Source of the DNA: Bacillota bacterium
Lineage (GTDB): Bacteria > Bacillota > Clostridia > Clostridiales > Clostridiaceae
Assembly: GCA_023445445.1 (NCBI GenBank)
Contig: JAEXLD010000041.1
Span: 131,573-195,572, forward strand
Reading direction: 5' to 3'
Length of the DNA: 64,000 nucleotides
Shown: piece by piece, positions 34,795 to 43,850 of the stretch
Numbering within the stretch: the first letter of the stretch is position 1
Layout: the number at the start of each line of letters is the position of its first letter
Program-made: the position numbers and the translations under genes
The notes under the pieces: model-generated
Databases searched by the model: none
What the model was told of the DNA's origin: nothing
What the model saw: only the letters and a program-made list of their open reading frames with translations

Positions 34795-35138
34795 AAAAAA
34801 TCTTTAAACCCTTCATGTTCAACTAATTCAGCAAAAAATTCTTTTATTTGTTTTAGATTCATTTTTGAAACTGCTTCTGGTGTCATTCCAGATAAATTTC
34901 CTATCAATTGTTTAACTTCATTTTTAGCTTTATATAAATTTCTAACAAACTTACTTATTAATTCAATTCCTAAACTCACAACTACATCTTTGCCTAATTT
35001 TGAAGCATCTTTTATATTTTCCAATTTAGCAATATTTGTCTTTTTTATAATTGTATCTGCTTCAACTCCCAATCCCATTTTATCTATAATTTCTGACATT
35101 GAGAAAACATCATCTAGATCAAATTCTTTTATTATCAT
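34761..35138 (-). CDS. Tail assembly chaperone (gpG-like)
   Basis: 125 aa, helical. IIKEFDLDDVFSMSEIIDKM, then a conserved middle ISKFVRNLYKAKNEVKQLIG, and KQIKEFFAELVEHEGFKDFL. Position between the major tail and tape measure genes, and the slippery site near its end, identify it. A fraction of ribosomes should shift to produce the longer fusion. Confidence 0.8.
   Translation of the reverse strand: MIIKEFDLDDVFSMSEIIDKMGLGVEADTIIKKTNIAKLENIKDASKLGKDVVVSLGIELISKFVRNLYKAKNEVKQLIGNLSGMTPEAVSKMNLKQIKEFFAELVEHEGFKDFLLQAGELTEKK
34794..34800 (-). other. Programmed -1 frameshift site TTTTTTA
   Basis: T TTT TTA in the register of the upstream chaperone (GAT TTT TTA), the canonical X XXY YYZ pattern, about 30 bases before its stop. 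The -1 frame is open from here into the downstream chaperone part. Confidence 0.8.
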
Positions 35139-35181
35139 AATATCCTCCTAAATATAAAAAAATAGAGAGAAATTAATCTCT

Positions 35182-35670
35182 CTATACTGCAAATTCCACA
35201 TTCCATGGTGAAGTATCTCTAGCTTCTTCATCATATGTTGCTGCAAACTCTAAGCTTGGAACTACCTCAGACTTATCTTCCAATTTCCACTCTAAATTGC
35301 TCATATTAATAGCGTTTTCAATGTTAATTGTTACTGCTTTACCATCTTTAGTTTTACCTACCCATTTAATATCATTATAATCACCCTCTGTAATTATCAA
35401 TGTACTTGTCATTTTATTTGTTTCTATTGACATACCTGGATAATATTTTTTCATATCAGCTGCAGTAAATAGTTCTAATGCGTTAACTGTTAACTTTGCG
35501 TTTTCTGTATCAATTACAGTTCTGCCTTTAACTATTCCTCTATCTCCATCAGCTTCAATATTTCTATATTCTCTTTCTACAATAAAAGCACTTCCACCTC
35601 TAGTTAGTCCAATAGGCGTTCCTCCTATAGAAACAACTCCATAGCCTAATAATATCTTTTCTGCCGTCAT
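35182..35670 (-). CDS. Major tail tube protein
   Basis: 162 aa, beta-rich. Start TAEKILLGYGVVSIGGTPIG, then EREYRNIEADGDRGIVKGR, a pattern common to siphophage tail-tube subunits, ending ATYDEEARDTSPWNVEFAV. Forms the stacked hexamers of the tail tube. Gene order supports this. Confidence 0.82.
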   Translation of the reverse strand: MTAEKILLGYGVVSIGGTPIGLTRGGSAFIVEREYRNIEADGDRGIVKGRTVIDTENAKLTVNALELFTAADMKKYYPGMSIETNKMTSTLIITEGDYNDIKWVGKTKDGKAVTINIENAINMSNLEWKLEDKSEVVPSLEFAATYDEEARDTSPWNVEFAV

Positions 35671-35682
35671 TCTATTACCTCC

Positions 35683-36054
35683 TTATTTAAAATAAGCTCG
35701 TACAACATATCTTAAGTTAATAAGATGTGCAGATACAAGCTCTTCTGGATTTACATATTGTCTTTGCTCTCTTTCAAAGTGAAGGTTTAATATTTCAGTA
35801 TTTATTACTTTATTATTTAATCCATCATCAATTAAATCAGCTAAATCTTCCATATTTCTTACACTTTTATTTACATCCTCATAAACATCTATATTAATAT
35901 ATAAATCTTCGCTTGGATATGAATTAACTACACTCTCAACCTTGTAAACTATATAAGGGAACATAGGTGATTGAGGTGCTTTATTACGATATACTCTAGT
36001 ATGCTTTGTATCTAAGAATTTCAATATTTCATCTGCTACTCCATTAGTATTCAT
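35683..36054 (-). CDS. Tail terminator / tail completion protein
   Basis: 123 aa. VADEILKFLDTKHTRVYRNK then PYIVYKVES, IDVYEDVNKS and LDDGLNNKVI fit the small alpha/beta tail terminator family (gpU/DUF3168 type). It caps the tail tube at the head side. Assigned mainly by order and size. Confidence 0.7.
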   Translation of the reverse strand: MNTNGVADEILKFLDTKHTRVYRNKAPQSPMFPYIVYKVESVVNSYPSEDLYINIDVYEDVNKSVRNMEDLADLIDDGLNNKVINTEILNLHFEREQRQYVNPEELVSAHLINLRYVVRAYFK

Positions 36055-36058
36055 CCTA

Positions 36059-36391
36059 TCACTCCTTCTTTCCTATCTCATTTAATGCAACTTTTATCAA
36101 GTCTTGTATTAGTTGAGCATTTTTAACTACTACTGGTTTAATAGGATCCTCATGTTTAAATACAAAAGGTGAGTAGAAAATTTTAAACCCTATTTGCAAG
36201 TCTTTTTCTTTTTTTCTTGCCCAATACCCCAAACTTTTCTTAAGCTTTCCTGTCTTTTTAGGTACGTTAGGTCTAATCTCTTTCACAAGATTTTGCCCTA
36301 TAACATTTAATACTTTTCCTGGTACTTCTTCAATTTTAGGTACTATCTTATCTATGTTGCTTTCAAATGTAAATGGTTGCCTTTTAGCCAT
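36059..36391 (-). CDS. HK97 gp10-like head-tail protein
   Basis: 110 aa. Basic, with NLVKEIRPNVPKKTGKLKKS, the KTG-L-S pattern typical of the HK97 gp10/minor head-tail family, then FYSPFVFKHEDP. Probably involved in head-tail joining. Its start overlaps the stop of the head-closure gene by one base. Confidence 0.78.
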   Translation of the reverse strand: MAKRQPFTFESNIDKIVPKIEEVPGKVLNVIGQNLVKEIRPNVPKKTGKLKKSLGYWARKKEKDLQIGFKIFYSPFVFKHEDPIKPVVVKNAQLIQDLIKVALNEIGKKE

Positions 36392-36687
36392 TACACCTCA
36401 CCTACCAAACTAGTTACTGTTAATTCTGTTACTTCTCCCTTGTCATATGTTCTTATAATTGAATATTCCTTATTGTCATATCTAACCTTTTCATCATTAG
36501 AAAACTCCATAGAATGTACTTCAAAAATAAACTCTGGTCTAAGTCCTACTACTGCAGCTTGATAAAATTCTGATTGCCTAACTGATTTTTTATTTGCGAA
36601 TACTTCTCTCCACTCTATAGTTTGTATAGGTTCTCCATATTCCATAGTTTCTGTCATATTCCCTAATTCTACAACATCAACCCACAT
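36391..36687 (-). CDS. Head closure (head-tail joining) protein
   Basis: 98 aa from the ATG at 36687 (GGTGAT upstream). WVDVVELGNMTETMEYGEPI then EFIFEVHSMEFSNDEKVRYD and EYSIIRTYDKG match phage head-tail joining proteins of the SPP1 gp16/HK97 gp9 type. It overlaps the connector gene by 11 bases. Confidence 0.78.
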   Translation of the reverse strand: MWVDVVELGNMTETMEYGEPIQTIEWREVFANKKSVRQSEFYQAAVVGLRPEFIFEVHSMEFSNDEKVRYDNKEYSIIRTYDKGEVTELTVTSLVGEV

Positions 36688-36943
36688 TATAATCACCACA
36701 CAATGCAAGGGATTGTTTTAATAAGTCATAAGACCTTTGATACTTTTCACTATCAGAATTATCTAATCCAAAGTTAGCCTTACAGTATATGATAACTGCC
36801 CTTATTATTATAGGGTCCGTTTCATCTATTTTTCTAACTCCTGCCATTGATAAATCTATCTTACAAGCTTCTATTAAATCATTTATTTCATCATCTAACT
36901 TAAAATGTTTTATTCTAAGTGATAATTTCACCTTTTCTAACAT
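36677..36943 (-). CDS. Head-tail connector protein (gp6-like)
   Basis: 88 aa, helical: VKLSLRIKHFKLDDEINDLI then DLSMAGVRKIDETDPIIIRA and YCKANFGLDNSD. Typical of the small DNA-packaging/connector family that sits under the portal. Order after the capsid gene supports it. Confidence 0.8.
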   Translation of the reverse strand: MLEKVKLSLRIKHFKLDDEINDLIEACKIDLSMAGVRKIDETDPIIIRAVIIYCKANFGLDNSDSEKYQRSYDLLKQSLALCGDYNVG

Positions 36944-36985
36944 ATTGCACCTCCCAAAAAGGAAAGGCTACGTAAAAACGTAACC

Positions 36986-38179
36986 TTATGCAGCTTTCTT
37001 AGTTAAAGTAACTAGTGAATTTACATCAACTACCTTACCATCTACTAACATTAAAGCTTTAGTAACCATATCATCAGTTTCGTTGTCTTCATATCTCTTT
37101 ATTGTCATATTTAAGTTACTATTTAATACATAGTCAGAAGGATTGAATAAGAATGCAAAGATATGTTCTGTTGCACCTGTACCATCATAAGAAGTCATAT
37201 AATCATTTAATACTACCCTTCTTCCTAATAAAGTTCTATCAGCTTGTCCGTTTATTCCATAGTTTACTCTAGCAATAGGTTGTCCTTGTAAATCTACCAT
37301 TCCCACAAACTCCATGAAAGTTTTCTTAGTCATAAACCAAACTGCTCCACTTTCGTAAGCTAATGGTAATGCAGCTTCTGCTGAAATTAAAGTTTTATAT
37401 TCTAACTTACCAGCTTTTGTAATATCAATATTTTGTCCTGCTGCAACTGCTTCTTTTAATATTCCTTTTGGTTGTCCTGTTCCTGTTCCTGTAATTATAG
37501 CTTGTTCTAAAGCTTTAGTCATAGCTTCAACTACATTGTTTATAAAAGTAGTTTCAAATACATCTAAAGCCATTGTTTCTACTTCTAAACTATTAGAAAT
37601 AGCACATCTTAGTTTATAGTATTGGAATGTTATAGATCCAGTAGTTTTCTTTTGCTTATCTGAACCAACGCCTTCTGCTACCCATGTTGCAACTGGTTTA
37701 ACTGAACTTGTTGGAATAGAAACTCCACCCTTATAAGATGTTCTTGTTACTAATGGAAGTATCATTCCTGTAGATTCCATCTTTTCAATTATCTTAGATA
37801 ATACAGTTTGTGGAATAACCGCTCCTACATCAGTAGTCTTAGTGTTAGCATTTGCATTTTTAAATTCTCCAGGAATAGAAATTCCTTTAGTAGCATAATT
37901 CATAAATGCTTTTCTGTATTCAGTAGTATTAGAAAAATCTTCTACATCTACTTCACCTATTTTATTGTCTTTATTTACTGGTGCTGAATTACTAATTTTA
38001 GCATTATCTTTTAATGCATTTAAGTTCGCTAATGCTTTTGATTCATTTTCAAACTTATTATCCAAGTCTGTAATTTCTTGCATTTTAGCTTGACCTTCTG
38101 CTAATTTCCCCTCGTTTATTAAAGCTTCTGCTTCTGTATAAAGTCCATTTCTTAATTCTAAATATTGTTCTTTGTTCAT
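36986..38179 (-). CDS. HK97-family major capsid protein
   Basis: 397 aa. An N-terminal coiled-coil scaffold (~1-65, NKEQYLELRNGLYTEAEALI) is presumably removed by the protease encoded upstream. The mature fold has GAVIPQTVLSKIIEKMESTG, VSIPTSSVKPVATWVAEG, the GTGTGQPKGIL loop and GRRVVLNDYM. The strongest structural marker of the phage. Start overlaps the protease stop by one base. Confidence 0.93.
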   Translation of the reverse strand: MNKEQYLELRNGLYTEAEALINEGKLAEGQAKMQEITDLDNKFENESKALANLNALKDNAKISNSAPVNKDNKIGEVDVEDFSNTTEYRKAFMNYATKGISIPGEFKNANANTKTTDVGAVIPQTVLSKIIEKMESTGMILPLVTRTSYKGGVSIPTSSVKPVATWVAEGVGSDKQKKTTGSITFQYYKLRCAISNSLEVETMALDVFETTFINNVVEAMTKALEQAIITGTGTGQPKGILKEAVAAGQNIDITKAGKLEYKTLISAEAALPLAYESGAVWFMTKKTFMEFVGMVDLQGQPIARVNYGINGQADRTLLGRRVVLNDYMTSYDGTGATEHIFAFLFNPSDYVLNSNLNMTIKRYEDNETDDMVTKALMLVDGKVVDVNSLVTLTKKAA

Positions 38180-38910
38180 TATTGAACTCCTCCTTTTAAT
38201 TTTATTAATTCTAGTTTTGCTTTTATCTTTTTTTGCATAAAAAAATCAACCTCATTACTTTCAATAGGTTGACTTGGTTTATAATTTTTAAATTTTTCTA
38301 ATAAGTTATTATCTAATTTACCTACACTATTACAAAATGTAATAGCATTGTTTTTTAATGAATTAAGTAAATTCTTATCTACTTTTTCATTAGAATACAT
38401 TATCTCATCTATTAATCCTAATTCTAAAGCTTCATCAGCAGATAGCCATGTTTCTTTATCCATAAGATTATATGCTTCTTCTTCTGTCATTCCAGTTTTC
38501 AATATGTAAGCATTGGCAACTGTTTTATTAGCTTTCTTTAAAACTTCTACACTATGCTCCATATCTCTATAATCTCCACTTGTTTGAGTAGATACATTAT
38601 GTATCATTATATTTCCTATAGGAGACATTTTACATTTGCCTGCCATAGCAATAACACTTGCTATACTTGCACATAATCCATGTATTTCTATTGATACTTC
38701 TCCATTATAATTTTTCAACTCATTGTAGATTTCACATCCAGCAAATACATCTCCACCACCACTATTGATTTTAATGGTTACTGGTTGGCCATTAGCACTT
38801 TGCAAAGCTCTTGTAATAGCCTTAGGTGATGTTGCTTGAATACCATACCAATCATAAATCCATTCATTACCACTTGGTACAACTTCCCCTTTTACATCAA
38901 TGTAAATCAC
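38179..38910 (-). CDS. ClpP-related head maturation protease
   Basis: 243 aa. Serine protease of the S14 (ClpP) fold: IKINSGGGDVFAG, the nucleophile region GLCASIASVIAMAG (~Ser 84-86), and the His in NIMIHNVST, followed by an acidic Asp region. Cleaves the capsid scaffold domain during head assembly. The C-terminal ~50 residues are helical and poorly conserved. Confidence 0.9.
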   Translation of the reverse strand: MIYIDVKGEVVPSGNEWIYDWYGIQATSPKAITRALQSANGQPVTIKINSGGGDVFAGCEIYNELKNYNGEVSIEIHGLCASIASVIAMAGKCKMSPIGNIMIHNVSTQTSGDYRDMEHSVEVLKKANKTVANAYILKTGMTEEEAYNLMDKETWLSADEALELGLIDEIMYSNEKVDKNLLNSLKNNAITFCNSVGKLDNNLLEKFKNYKPSQPIESNEVDFFMQKKIKAKLELIKLKGGVQ

Positions 38911-38913
38911 TTA

Positions 38914-40068
38914 TTATTCACCCCCTTTCCCAATTGCTACTGTATCTAGTCTTCTTAAAGGTTTATCTCCATCTGCAACAGGTGGAAGATTTAACACTTC
39001 TCTCCATTCATTAGGAGTTAAGGCTCCTCTATCTACCATAGCTTGTAAGCCTAACTTAGTAGACATACTAGCATATTGAAGGTTATTAGCTGAGTATATA
39101 ATTTTATTGCCAAATCCCCTTTCTCTTCTAGTGAATAATTTTCTAGTATCTTCATTACTCCATTGCATTGCTAAAGGCTCTATTTCAGATTCATAATAAG
39201 CATTCCATTCATCCTCTGTATATTTACTCTGAACTATTTTTTCATTAGTATTAAAGAAGTTATAAATTCTAGTAATTGTTCTATCTATTTGTGCTGCATT
39301 AGGGACATAATCATTAGGTTTTATTTGTTCTGCTTCAGTTGTAGTATCAACTCCTGCTGCACCTACACTTTTACTTACATCTAAGAAGTTATTTACAAAG
39401 TCATTAGTTTTTTGAGTTACATCTTCTGGTCGCATATTAGATCTAAATCTTAATAACCATCTTATTACTGCACTATTTTTAATAGCTTTAACTATCCCTT
39501 GGTCTGTAGTAGATACTATTTCCATTAAAGGTAATAACGCTTCTTTAGGACTATCTCCAAATAAATCATTTTCATTTATATCTTGTCTTAAATGAATAAT
39601 ATCAGTATAAGGATAATCTACTACCTTACCATTTCTATTGGTAAATTTTAAAAATAATTCTCCCTGCGAATTATAGATAGCTTCAACTCCTACACATGGA
39701 ATATTATACATTTCCATAGGATAACCATTTTCATCTCTAACCAATAAAGCAAAAGCATTGTTATTTAAAGCTAATTGTGTTGCCATTTTTTCTCTAAATA
39801 CTTGTCCGCTCATATAAGGATTAGGCTCTTCATAAAGAAAACGTATATAAGGCTCTGGATTAACTTTAAATCCTTCTAATGAGTTATTTCTTATATGTTG
39901 TGGTATTAACTTCCCTATAGCTTTTACTTTAGGTCTTATACATGCTCTTACTACATCACTTTTATATATAGAACCATTCCAAGCATAAAAGCCATTGCCT
40001 TTATCCTCAATCATTTCAAATCTAGTTCTTGAAACACTTCTATTAAATAAATTTTTGAAAAATCCCAC
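38914..40068 (-). CDS. Portal protein, HK97 type
   Basis: 384 aa. FYAWNGSIYKSDVVRACIRP near the start, LYEEPNPYMSGQVFREKMAT, then ALNNNAFALLVRDENGYPME and IIHLRQDI; a long C-terminal helix includes MVDRGALTPNEWREVLNLPP. Forms the dodecameric channel for DNA entry. Slightly short but complete. Confidence 0.92.
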   Translation of the reverse strand: MGFFKNLFNRSVSRTRFEMIEDKGNGFYAWNGSIYKSDVVRACIRPKVKAIGKLIPQHIRNNSLEGFKVNPEPYIRFLYEEPNPYMSGQVFREKMATQLALNNNAFALLVRDENGYPMEMYNIPCVGVEAIYNSQGELFLKFTNRNGKVVDYPYTDIIHLRQDINENDLFGDSPKEALLPLMEIVSTTDQGIVKAIKNSAVIRWLLRFRSNMRPEDVTQKTNDFVNNFLDVSKSVGAAGVDTTTEAEQIKPNDYVPNAAQIDRTITRIYNFFNTNEKIVQSKYTEDEWNAYYESEIEPLAMQWSNEDTRKLFTRRERGFGNKIIYSANNLQYASMSTKLGLQAMVDRGALTPNEWREVLNLPPVADGDKPLRRLDTVAIGKGGE

Positions 40069-40084
40069 TCTTTCACCTCCTTCC

Positions 40085-41935
40085 CTATATTACTGACATA
40101 TATCCCTCATAAACTCTTTCTAGTTGAACATAAGCATCTAATAGAGAAGCAAGTCCATCTATTCTTCTTCTTTGATTAGAAGTTTTAATAGGTTGTATAT
40201 TATCATTTTTATCTATATCTACTGCAGTATTAGTTAAGCACCACTTAAGTATAGGATTATTATTATAATTAATAATTTTCTTTTCTAAATCTGCTCCTAA
40301 AGATTTCATAGGACCGCTTAAGGTTTTCTTTCCTTGTTGCACCGCTTCCCACGTTTCCTTACCAAATGTATCTTTCATCTCTTTCACCCAATATTCAGCA
40401 CTCCATGCATCATAACCGCCAGAATAAATATATATATCATATTCATTCTGTATTTCTAAAAACCATTCTGTTACATGAGTTTTATCCACCTTATTTCCTG
40501 GTGTAGTTTTTAATAACCCTAAATCTCTCCATATGTCGTAAGGTATCTTATCTTCCTGAACTCTCTTTTCTAATAAATCTTCTGGAAGGAAATACATTTG
40601 CTTAACGTAAATATGTTCATCATTAGGTACCTTAAATATTACACTTGCACAAGTTAAATCTGTTGTGCTTGAAAGGTCTGCTCCACCTATTCCATAACGT
40701 GGTTTTAATTCCATTATGTCAAATGTATCTGTATTATTAATTTGTTCAAATGTTAACCAAGCTTCTGCTGTAGTTTCTCTTATATTGAAATCCTTACATA
40801 ATAGATTTTTTACTAATAAAGGATTAGCTTTAGCTTTATTAACTTTATTATTTAATTGGTCTACTCTTTTAATTGTTCCTAATCCTGGATTAGCTTTAAT
40901 ATGACACTCTTCATCTATCCATTCTGCTCTATTGTCCAATTCATAAATAATAGCTAGTAATGTTTCATCTTTATATCCATTAGGATCATCATATCCATTG
41001 ATTACTCTTTCAGCTTCATCATATTTAATGTCATATACACATTCTCTAACTGTTCCTGCTGTAGTTGTTATAAATATTAAAGGTTCTTCTCTAGCTGTAG
41101 TACCATCAACTATAACATCATATAAATTCTTATCAGTCCAAGCATGTATTTCATCTAATAAAGCACAATGAACATTAAGACCATCTAAGCTATCTGAATC
41201 TCTTCCTAAAGGTCTAAAAAAAGAATCGTTAAATTCTGCAACCAATTCACTAACTAAAGGCTTAACCCTTTTTAATAGTGACTTCGACTTCTTAACCATT
41301 CTTTTACTTTCTAACCATATTATCTTTGCTTGGTCCTTCTTAGTAGCACAAGCATATACTTCTGCTCCAGGTTCTCCATCTGCTAACTGCATATAAAGTC
41401 CTATTGCTGCTGCTAAAGTTGATTTACCATTTTTTCTAGCAACTACTAGCAATACTTCTTTATATTTTCTAAGTCCTGTTATTTTATGAACTATACCAAA
41501 TGTTGCTGCAACTAATGCTTTTTGCCATAATTCTAATATAAAAGGCTTACCACCCATTTTCCCTTTAGAGTGCTTACAATAATTTTCTACAAACTCTATA
41601 GCATGATTAGCTTTATTAGAATCATATTCCCAAATACTATCTGAATTATTTATTATATTTTCAATGAGTTCTTTATAAACCCTATATACTTTATAACTAG
41701 AATTTATAGCACCTTGTAATTTAACTTTATTTAAATCTTTATTAGCTTCTTCTAATTCTTTTTCTTTAGATTTTATTAGTATCTCATTATCTGATTTATT
41801 TTTCTTAAGAGAACCTAATTCTCTTTTAAGACTTTCTACCTTTTGAAATAATGGTTTATATTTTATTAACTCCCAATATTCTAGTATCGGATTAAATGTT
41901 AATTCATATATTATTTTTCTTGCTATTTTACTCAT
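40085..41935 (-). CDS. Terminase large subunit
   Basis: 616 aa. ATPase part with Walker A VARKNGKSTLAAA (~166) and Walker B CALLDEIHAW (~261), then FITTTAG; nuclease part from ~400 with GGADLSSTTDLT carrying the first metal-binding Asp. Pumps DNA into the head and cuts it. Start overlaps the small-subunit stop by 4 bases. Confidence 0.93.
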   Translation of the reverse strand: MSKIARKIIYELTFNPILEYWELIKYKPLFQKVESLKRELGSLKKNKSDNEILIKSKEKELEEANKDLNKVKLQGAINSSYKVYRVYKELIENIINNSDSIWEYDSNKANHAIEFVENYCKHSKGKMGGKPFILELWQKALVAATFGIVHKITGLRKYKEVLLVVARKNGKSTLAAAIGLYMQLADGEPGAEVYACATKKDQAKIIWLESKRMVKKSKSLLKRVKPLVSELVAEFNDSFFRPLGRDSDSLDGLNVHCALLDEIHAWTDKNLYDVIVDGTTAREEPLIFITTTAGTVRECVYDIKYDEAERVINGYDDPNGYKDETLLAIIYELDNRAEWIDEECHIKANPGLGTIKRVDQLNNKVNKAKANPLLVKNLLCKDFNIRETTAEAWLTFEQINNTDTFDIMELKPRYGIGGADLSSTTDLTCASVIFKVPNDEHIYVKQMYFLPEDLLEKRVQEDKIPYDIWRDLGLLKTTPGNKVDKTHVTEWFLEIQNEYDIYIYSGGYDAWSAEYWVKEMKDTFGKETWEAVQQGKKTLSGPMKSLGADLEKKIINYNNNPILKWCLTNTAVDIDKNDNIQPIKTSNQRRRIDGLASLLDAYVQLERVYEGYMSVI

Positions 41936-42282
41936 TTGCTATTCACAAAATCCTCGAATCCATCATCTTCATCTATTACCTTTATTTCTTTAGGTAGTAA
42001 ATCAGTAAGTTGCTTTATGCCTTTTTGATAAGAAGTATTCATAGTATTATATAAATCTGCTACTGGCCTTTTCCTTTCGTATGGAGCTTGTTTTTCTCCT
42101 TGTTGAAATAATTCAGTAAATCCATTTTCATCTAGATCCTTTTCAAAATCTTCTAAGGTTATTCGTAAATAAGCAAGTCTTTGAATTAATCCGATAACAG
42201 TATCTTTCTTATTGTCCTCTATATTCCTATAAATCTTTTTAAGTCTATTTTCTTCTTTCTTAATCCTTTTATCTTTCTCCAT
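41932..42282 (-). CDS. Terminase small subunit (P27-like)
   Basis: 116 aa. Charged N-terminal helix EKDKRIKKEENRLKKIYRNI, then QRLAYLRITLEDFEKDLDEN and YNTMNTSYQKGIKQLTDLLP, as in P27-type small terminases. Recognises the packaging site; the gene lies next to the presumed cos region. Confidence 0.82.
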   Translation of the reverse strand: MEKDKRIKKEENRLKKIYRNIEDNKKDTVIGLIQRLAYLRITLEDFEKDLDENGFTELFQQGEKQAPYERKRPVADLYNTMNTSYQKGIKQLTDLLPKEIKVIDEDDGFEDFVNSK

Positions 42283-42392
42283 TCACTTTCACCTTCTTTT
42301 AAATCCATCTAAATTCAGGGTAGGGGGTACTGTAAAAACTCCTGTGTGTTTTTTGATTGTTCTCCGTCGGTCTTATTGTAATTATCTAATAT
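42283..42392. other. Non-coding gap before the terminase genes, candidate cos region
   Basis: About 110 bases between a small phage gene and the terminase gene hold G-rich tracts (GGGTAGGGGGTACTG) and GTTCTCCGTCGGTC, unusual in this AT-rich DNA. HNH plus small terminase plus large terminase arrays commonly flank a cos site. The exact cut cannot be read. Confidence 0.4.
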
Positions 42393-42623
42393 TTAATTTA
42401 AGGGGGGATATTCTCCATCTAATTCATTAGTTATAGATATTAATTCATCTATCCACTCTCTAGGTATGTCCTTATCAAATTGTTTGTATCTTAATATAGT
42501 GCAGCTTATATCATTGATTCTTTCTAATAACCATATCTCTCTAGGTTTTAACCCTATTGGTTCTAATTTAATAGTTTGAGGTTCTATAACTTCTCCACTT
42601 AGATTTCTAAATATATCCTTCAC
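42393..42623 (-). CDS. Hypothetical phage protein
   Basis: 76 aa, between HNH and terminase genes, overlapping the HNH stop by 4 bases. Contains LKPREIWLLERINDISCTIL and RYKQFDKDIPREWIDELISI. Helical. No recognised domain; probably a packaging-region accessory. Confidence 0.55.
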   Translation of the reverse strand: MKDIFRNLSGEVIEPQTIKLEPIGLKPREIWLLERINDISCTILRYKQFDKDIPREWIDELISITNELDGEYPPLN

Positions 42624-42925
42624 ATTCTCACCAACTCTCCATATTCATTAAACATTAATCCATCATCTATGCATTCATTCTTGTTATGTCTTCTATGGTG
42701 ACATTCCTTACATAGTAGCCTTAGGTTATCTTCTCCTAATGCTATGCTAAGGTTATTAATATTCTCTGGTGTTAGGTATTCTATATGATGTACTTCCTTA
42801 CCTGGTTTTACTATTCCTTTATCTAAACAATCTTGACATAATCCTTTATCTCTTATGTATATATATTCTCTTGTTTCTTTCCATGCCTTCCCCTTATAGA
42901 ATGCTCTACTAAATTCTCTAGCCAT
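42620..42925 (-). CDS. HNH endonuclease of the packaging module
   Basis: 101 aa from the ATG at 42925 (GGTGGAG upstream). Two CxxC zinc pairs (CQDCLDKG, CKECHHRRH) bracket the HNH signature EVHHIEYLTPENINNLSIAL. In HK97-like phages such a nuclease works with the terminase to cut at cos. Position agrees. Confidence 0.9.
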   Translation of the reverse strand: MAREFSRAFYKGKAWKETREYIYIRDKGLCQDCLDKGIVKPGKEVHHIEYLTPENINNLSIALGEDNLRLLCKECHHRRHNKNECIDDGLMFNEYGELVRM

Positions 42926-42962
42926 ATCTCCACCCACTAAAAAAGACACCCTATTAGGATGC

Positions 42963-43433
42963 CTATAATTGTATATCTTCTTGTATTATATTTTCATTTA
43001 TACCTGTTAATACTTTTCTAAAGTTTAAGTTCATTGGTGGTATCTCAAATGATAATACTTTATCACCACTATAATTTATTATTATATAATTAGTTATAGT
43101 TTTCTTTTTCTTATCTCCTACTCCGCTTATTCCACCTACTAATGCACCTAATGGTCCAAGTAATATTCCTCCTACTACTGCTCTTCCACCAACACTTTTA
43201 CTTTTTTCTTTTATCTCTGTTTCACTCATAAATTTCGCTACATTTATCTTGTCTACATTTAAGTTTGCTACTGGTCTATTTTTATCTATAGTGCTACTTA
43301 TTGAAACTTCTTTTTTTTCTTTATTATATGACATTGTTACCATTTCACCTTTTGAAAATGAACTAATACCATCAATAAATATTAAGTTAGTTCTTAATAT
43401 GCCATCTTCTACTTTTTTCTTAAATAATCCCAT
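42963..43433 (-). CDS. Phage protein with Gly-zipper segment
   Basis: 156 aa from the ATG at 43433. Beta-rich first half, then GGRAVVGGILLGPLGALVGG, a glycine-zipper-like hydrophobic stretch (~95-115), and a second beta-rich part. May be a PH-like or membrane-touching protein; not recognised with confidence. Confidence 0.5.
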   Translation of the reverse strand: MGLFKKKVEDGILRTNLIFIDGISSFSKGEMVTMSYNKEKKEVSISSTIDKNRPVANLNVDKINVAKFMSETEIKEKSKSVGGRAVVGGILLGPLGALVGGISGVGDKKKKTITNYIIINYSGDKVLSFEIPPMNLNFRKVLTGINENIIQEDIQL

Positions 43434-43490
43434 TATCCTCAACTCCTTACATTTATTGTATATGCATTAAGAATAATGTTCAATATAAAG

Positions 43491-43685
43491 TTACTTTTTC
43501 TTTCTTATTTCTTCTCTCTTATTCCTCATACAACTTTCTAAATCTTCGTAAGGTGCTAATTTGAGCTCGATTTCTTCACATTCCTTATTATCACATAAAG
43601 GATTATGGAATAAACAAGCACATTTTAATTCTTGTCCTATCCAGTTACTTAAGAATACATATTGTCTTTTCTTTATCTTACTCAT
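43491..43685 (-). CDS. Small Cys-containing phage protein
   Basis: 64 aa from the ATG at 43685 (GAGGTGAT upstream). SKIKKRQYVFLSNWIGQELK then CACLFHNPLCDNKECEEIEL: four Cys and one His could bind zinc. Stand-alone between two hairpins. Function unknown. Confidence 0.5.
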   Translation of the reverse strand: MSKIKKRQYVFLSNWIGQELKCACLFHNPLCDNKECEEIELKLAPYEDLESCMRNKREEIRKKK

Positions 43686-43708
43686 GTTATCACCTCTCTT
43701 CAATATTA

Positions 43709-43740
43709 AAAAAGCACCTACCATGCAAGGGCAAGTGCTT
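43709..43740 (-). terminator. Terminator upstream of the packaging region
   Basis: AAAGCAC and GTGCTTT pair around an 18-base loop; A/T-rich on the 3' side of the minus strand. It may separate early from late transcripts. Confidence 0.55.
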
Positions 43741-43850
43741 TCTCTGTTGTATAATTCTCTATAATACTATTATACTTTGTTTTTCACTCTCTATGTTGCA
43801 ACTATTCTGCAATTTTTCTGCATATATTCGTAATATTCTCTTCAAACTCT

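Noticed and set aside
17517..43740. GCAC(C)TA...GTGC hairpins at 17517, 24650 and 43709 as copies of one mobile element
   Set aside because: Only short stem sequences are shared, loops and flanks differ, and all sit at gene ends as ordinary terminators.
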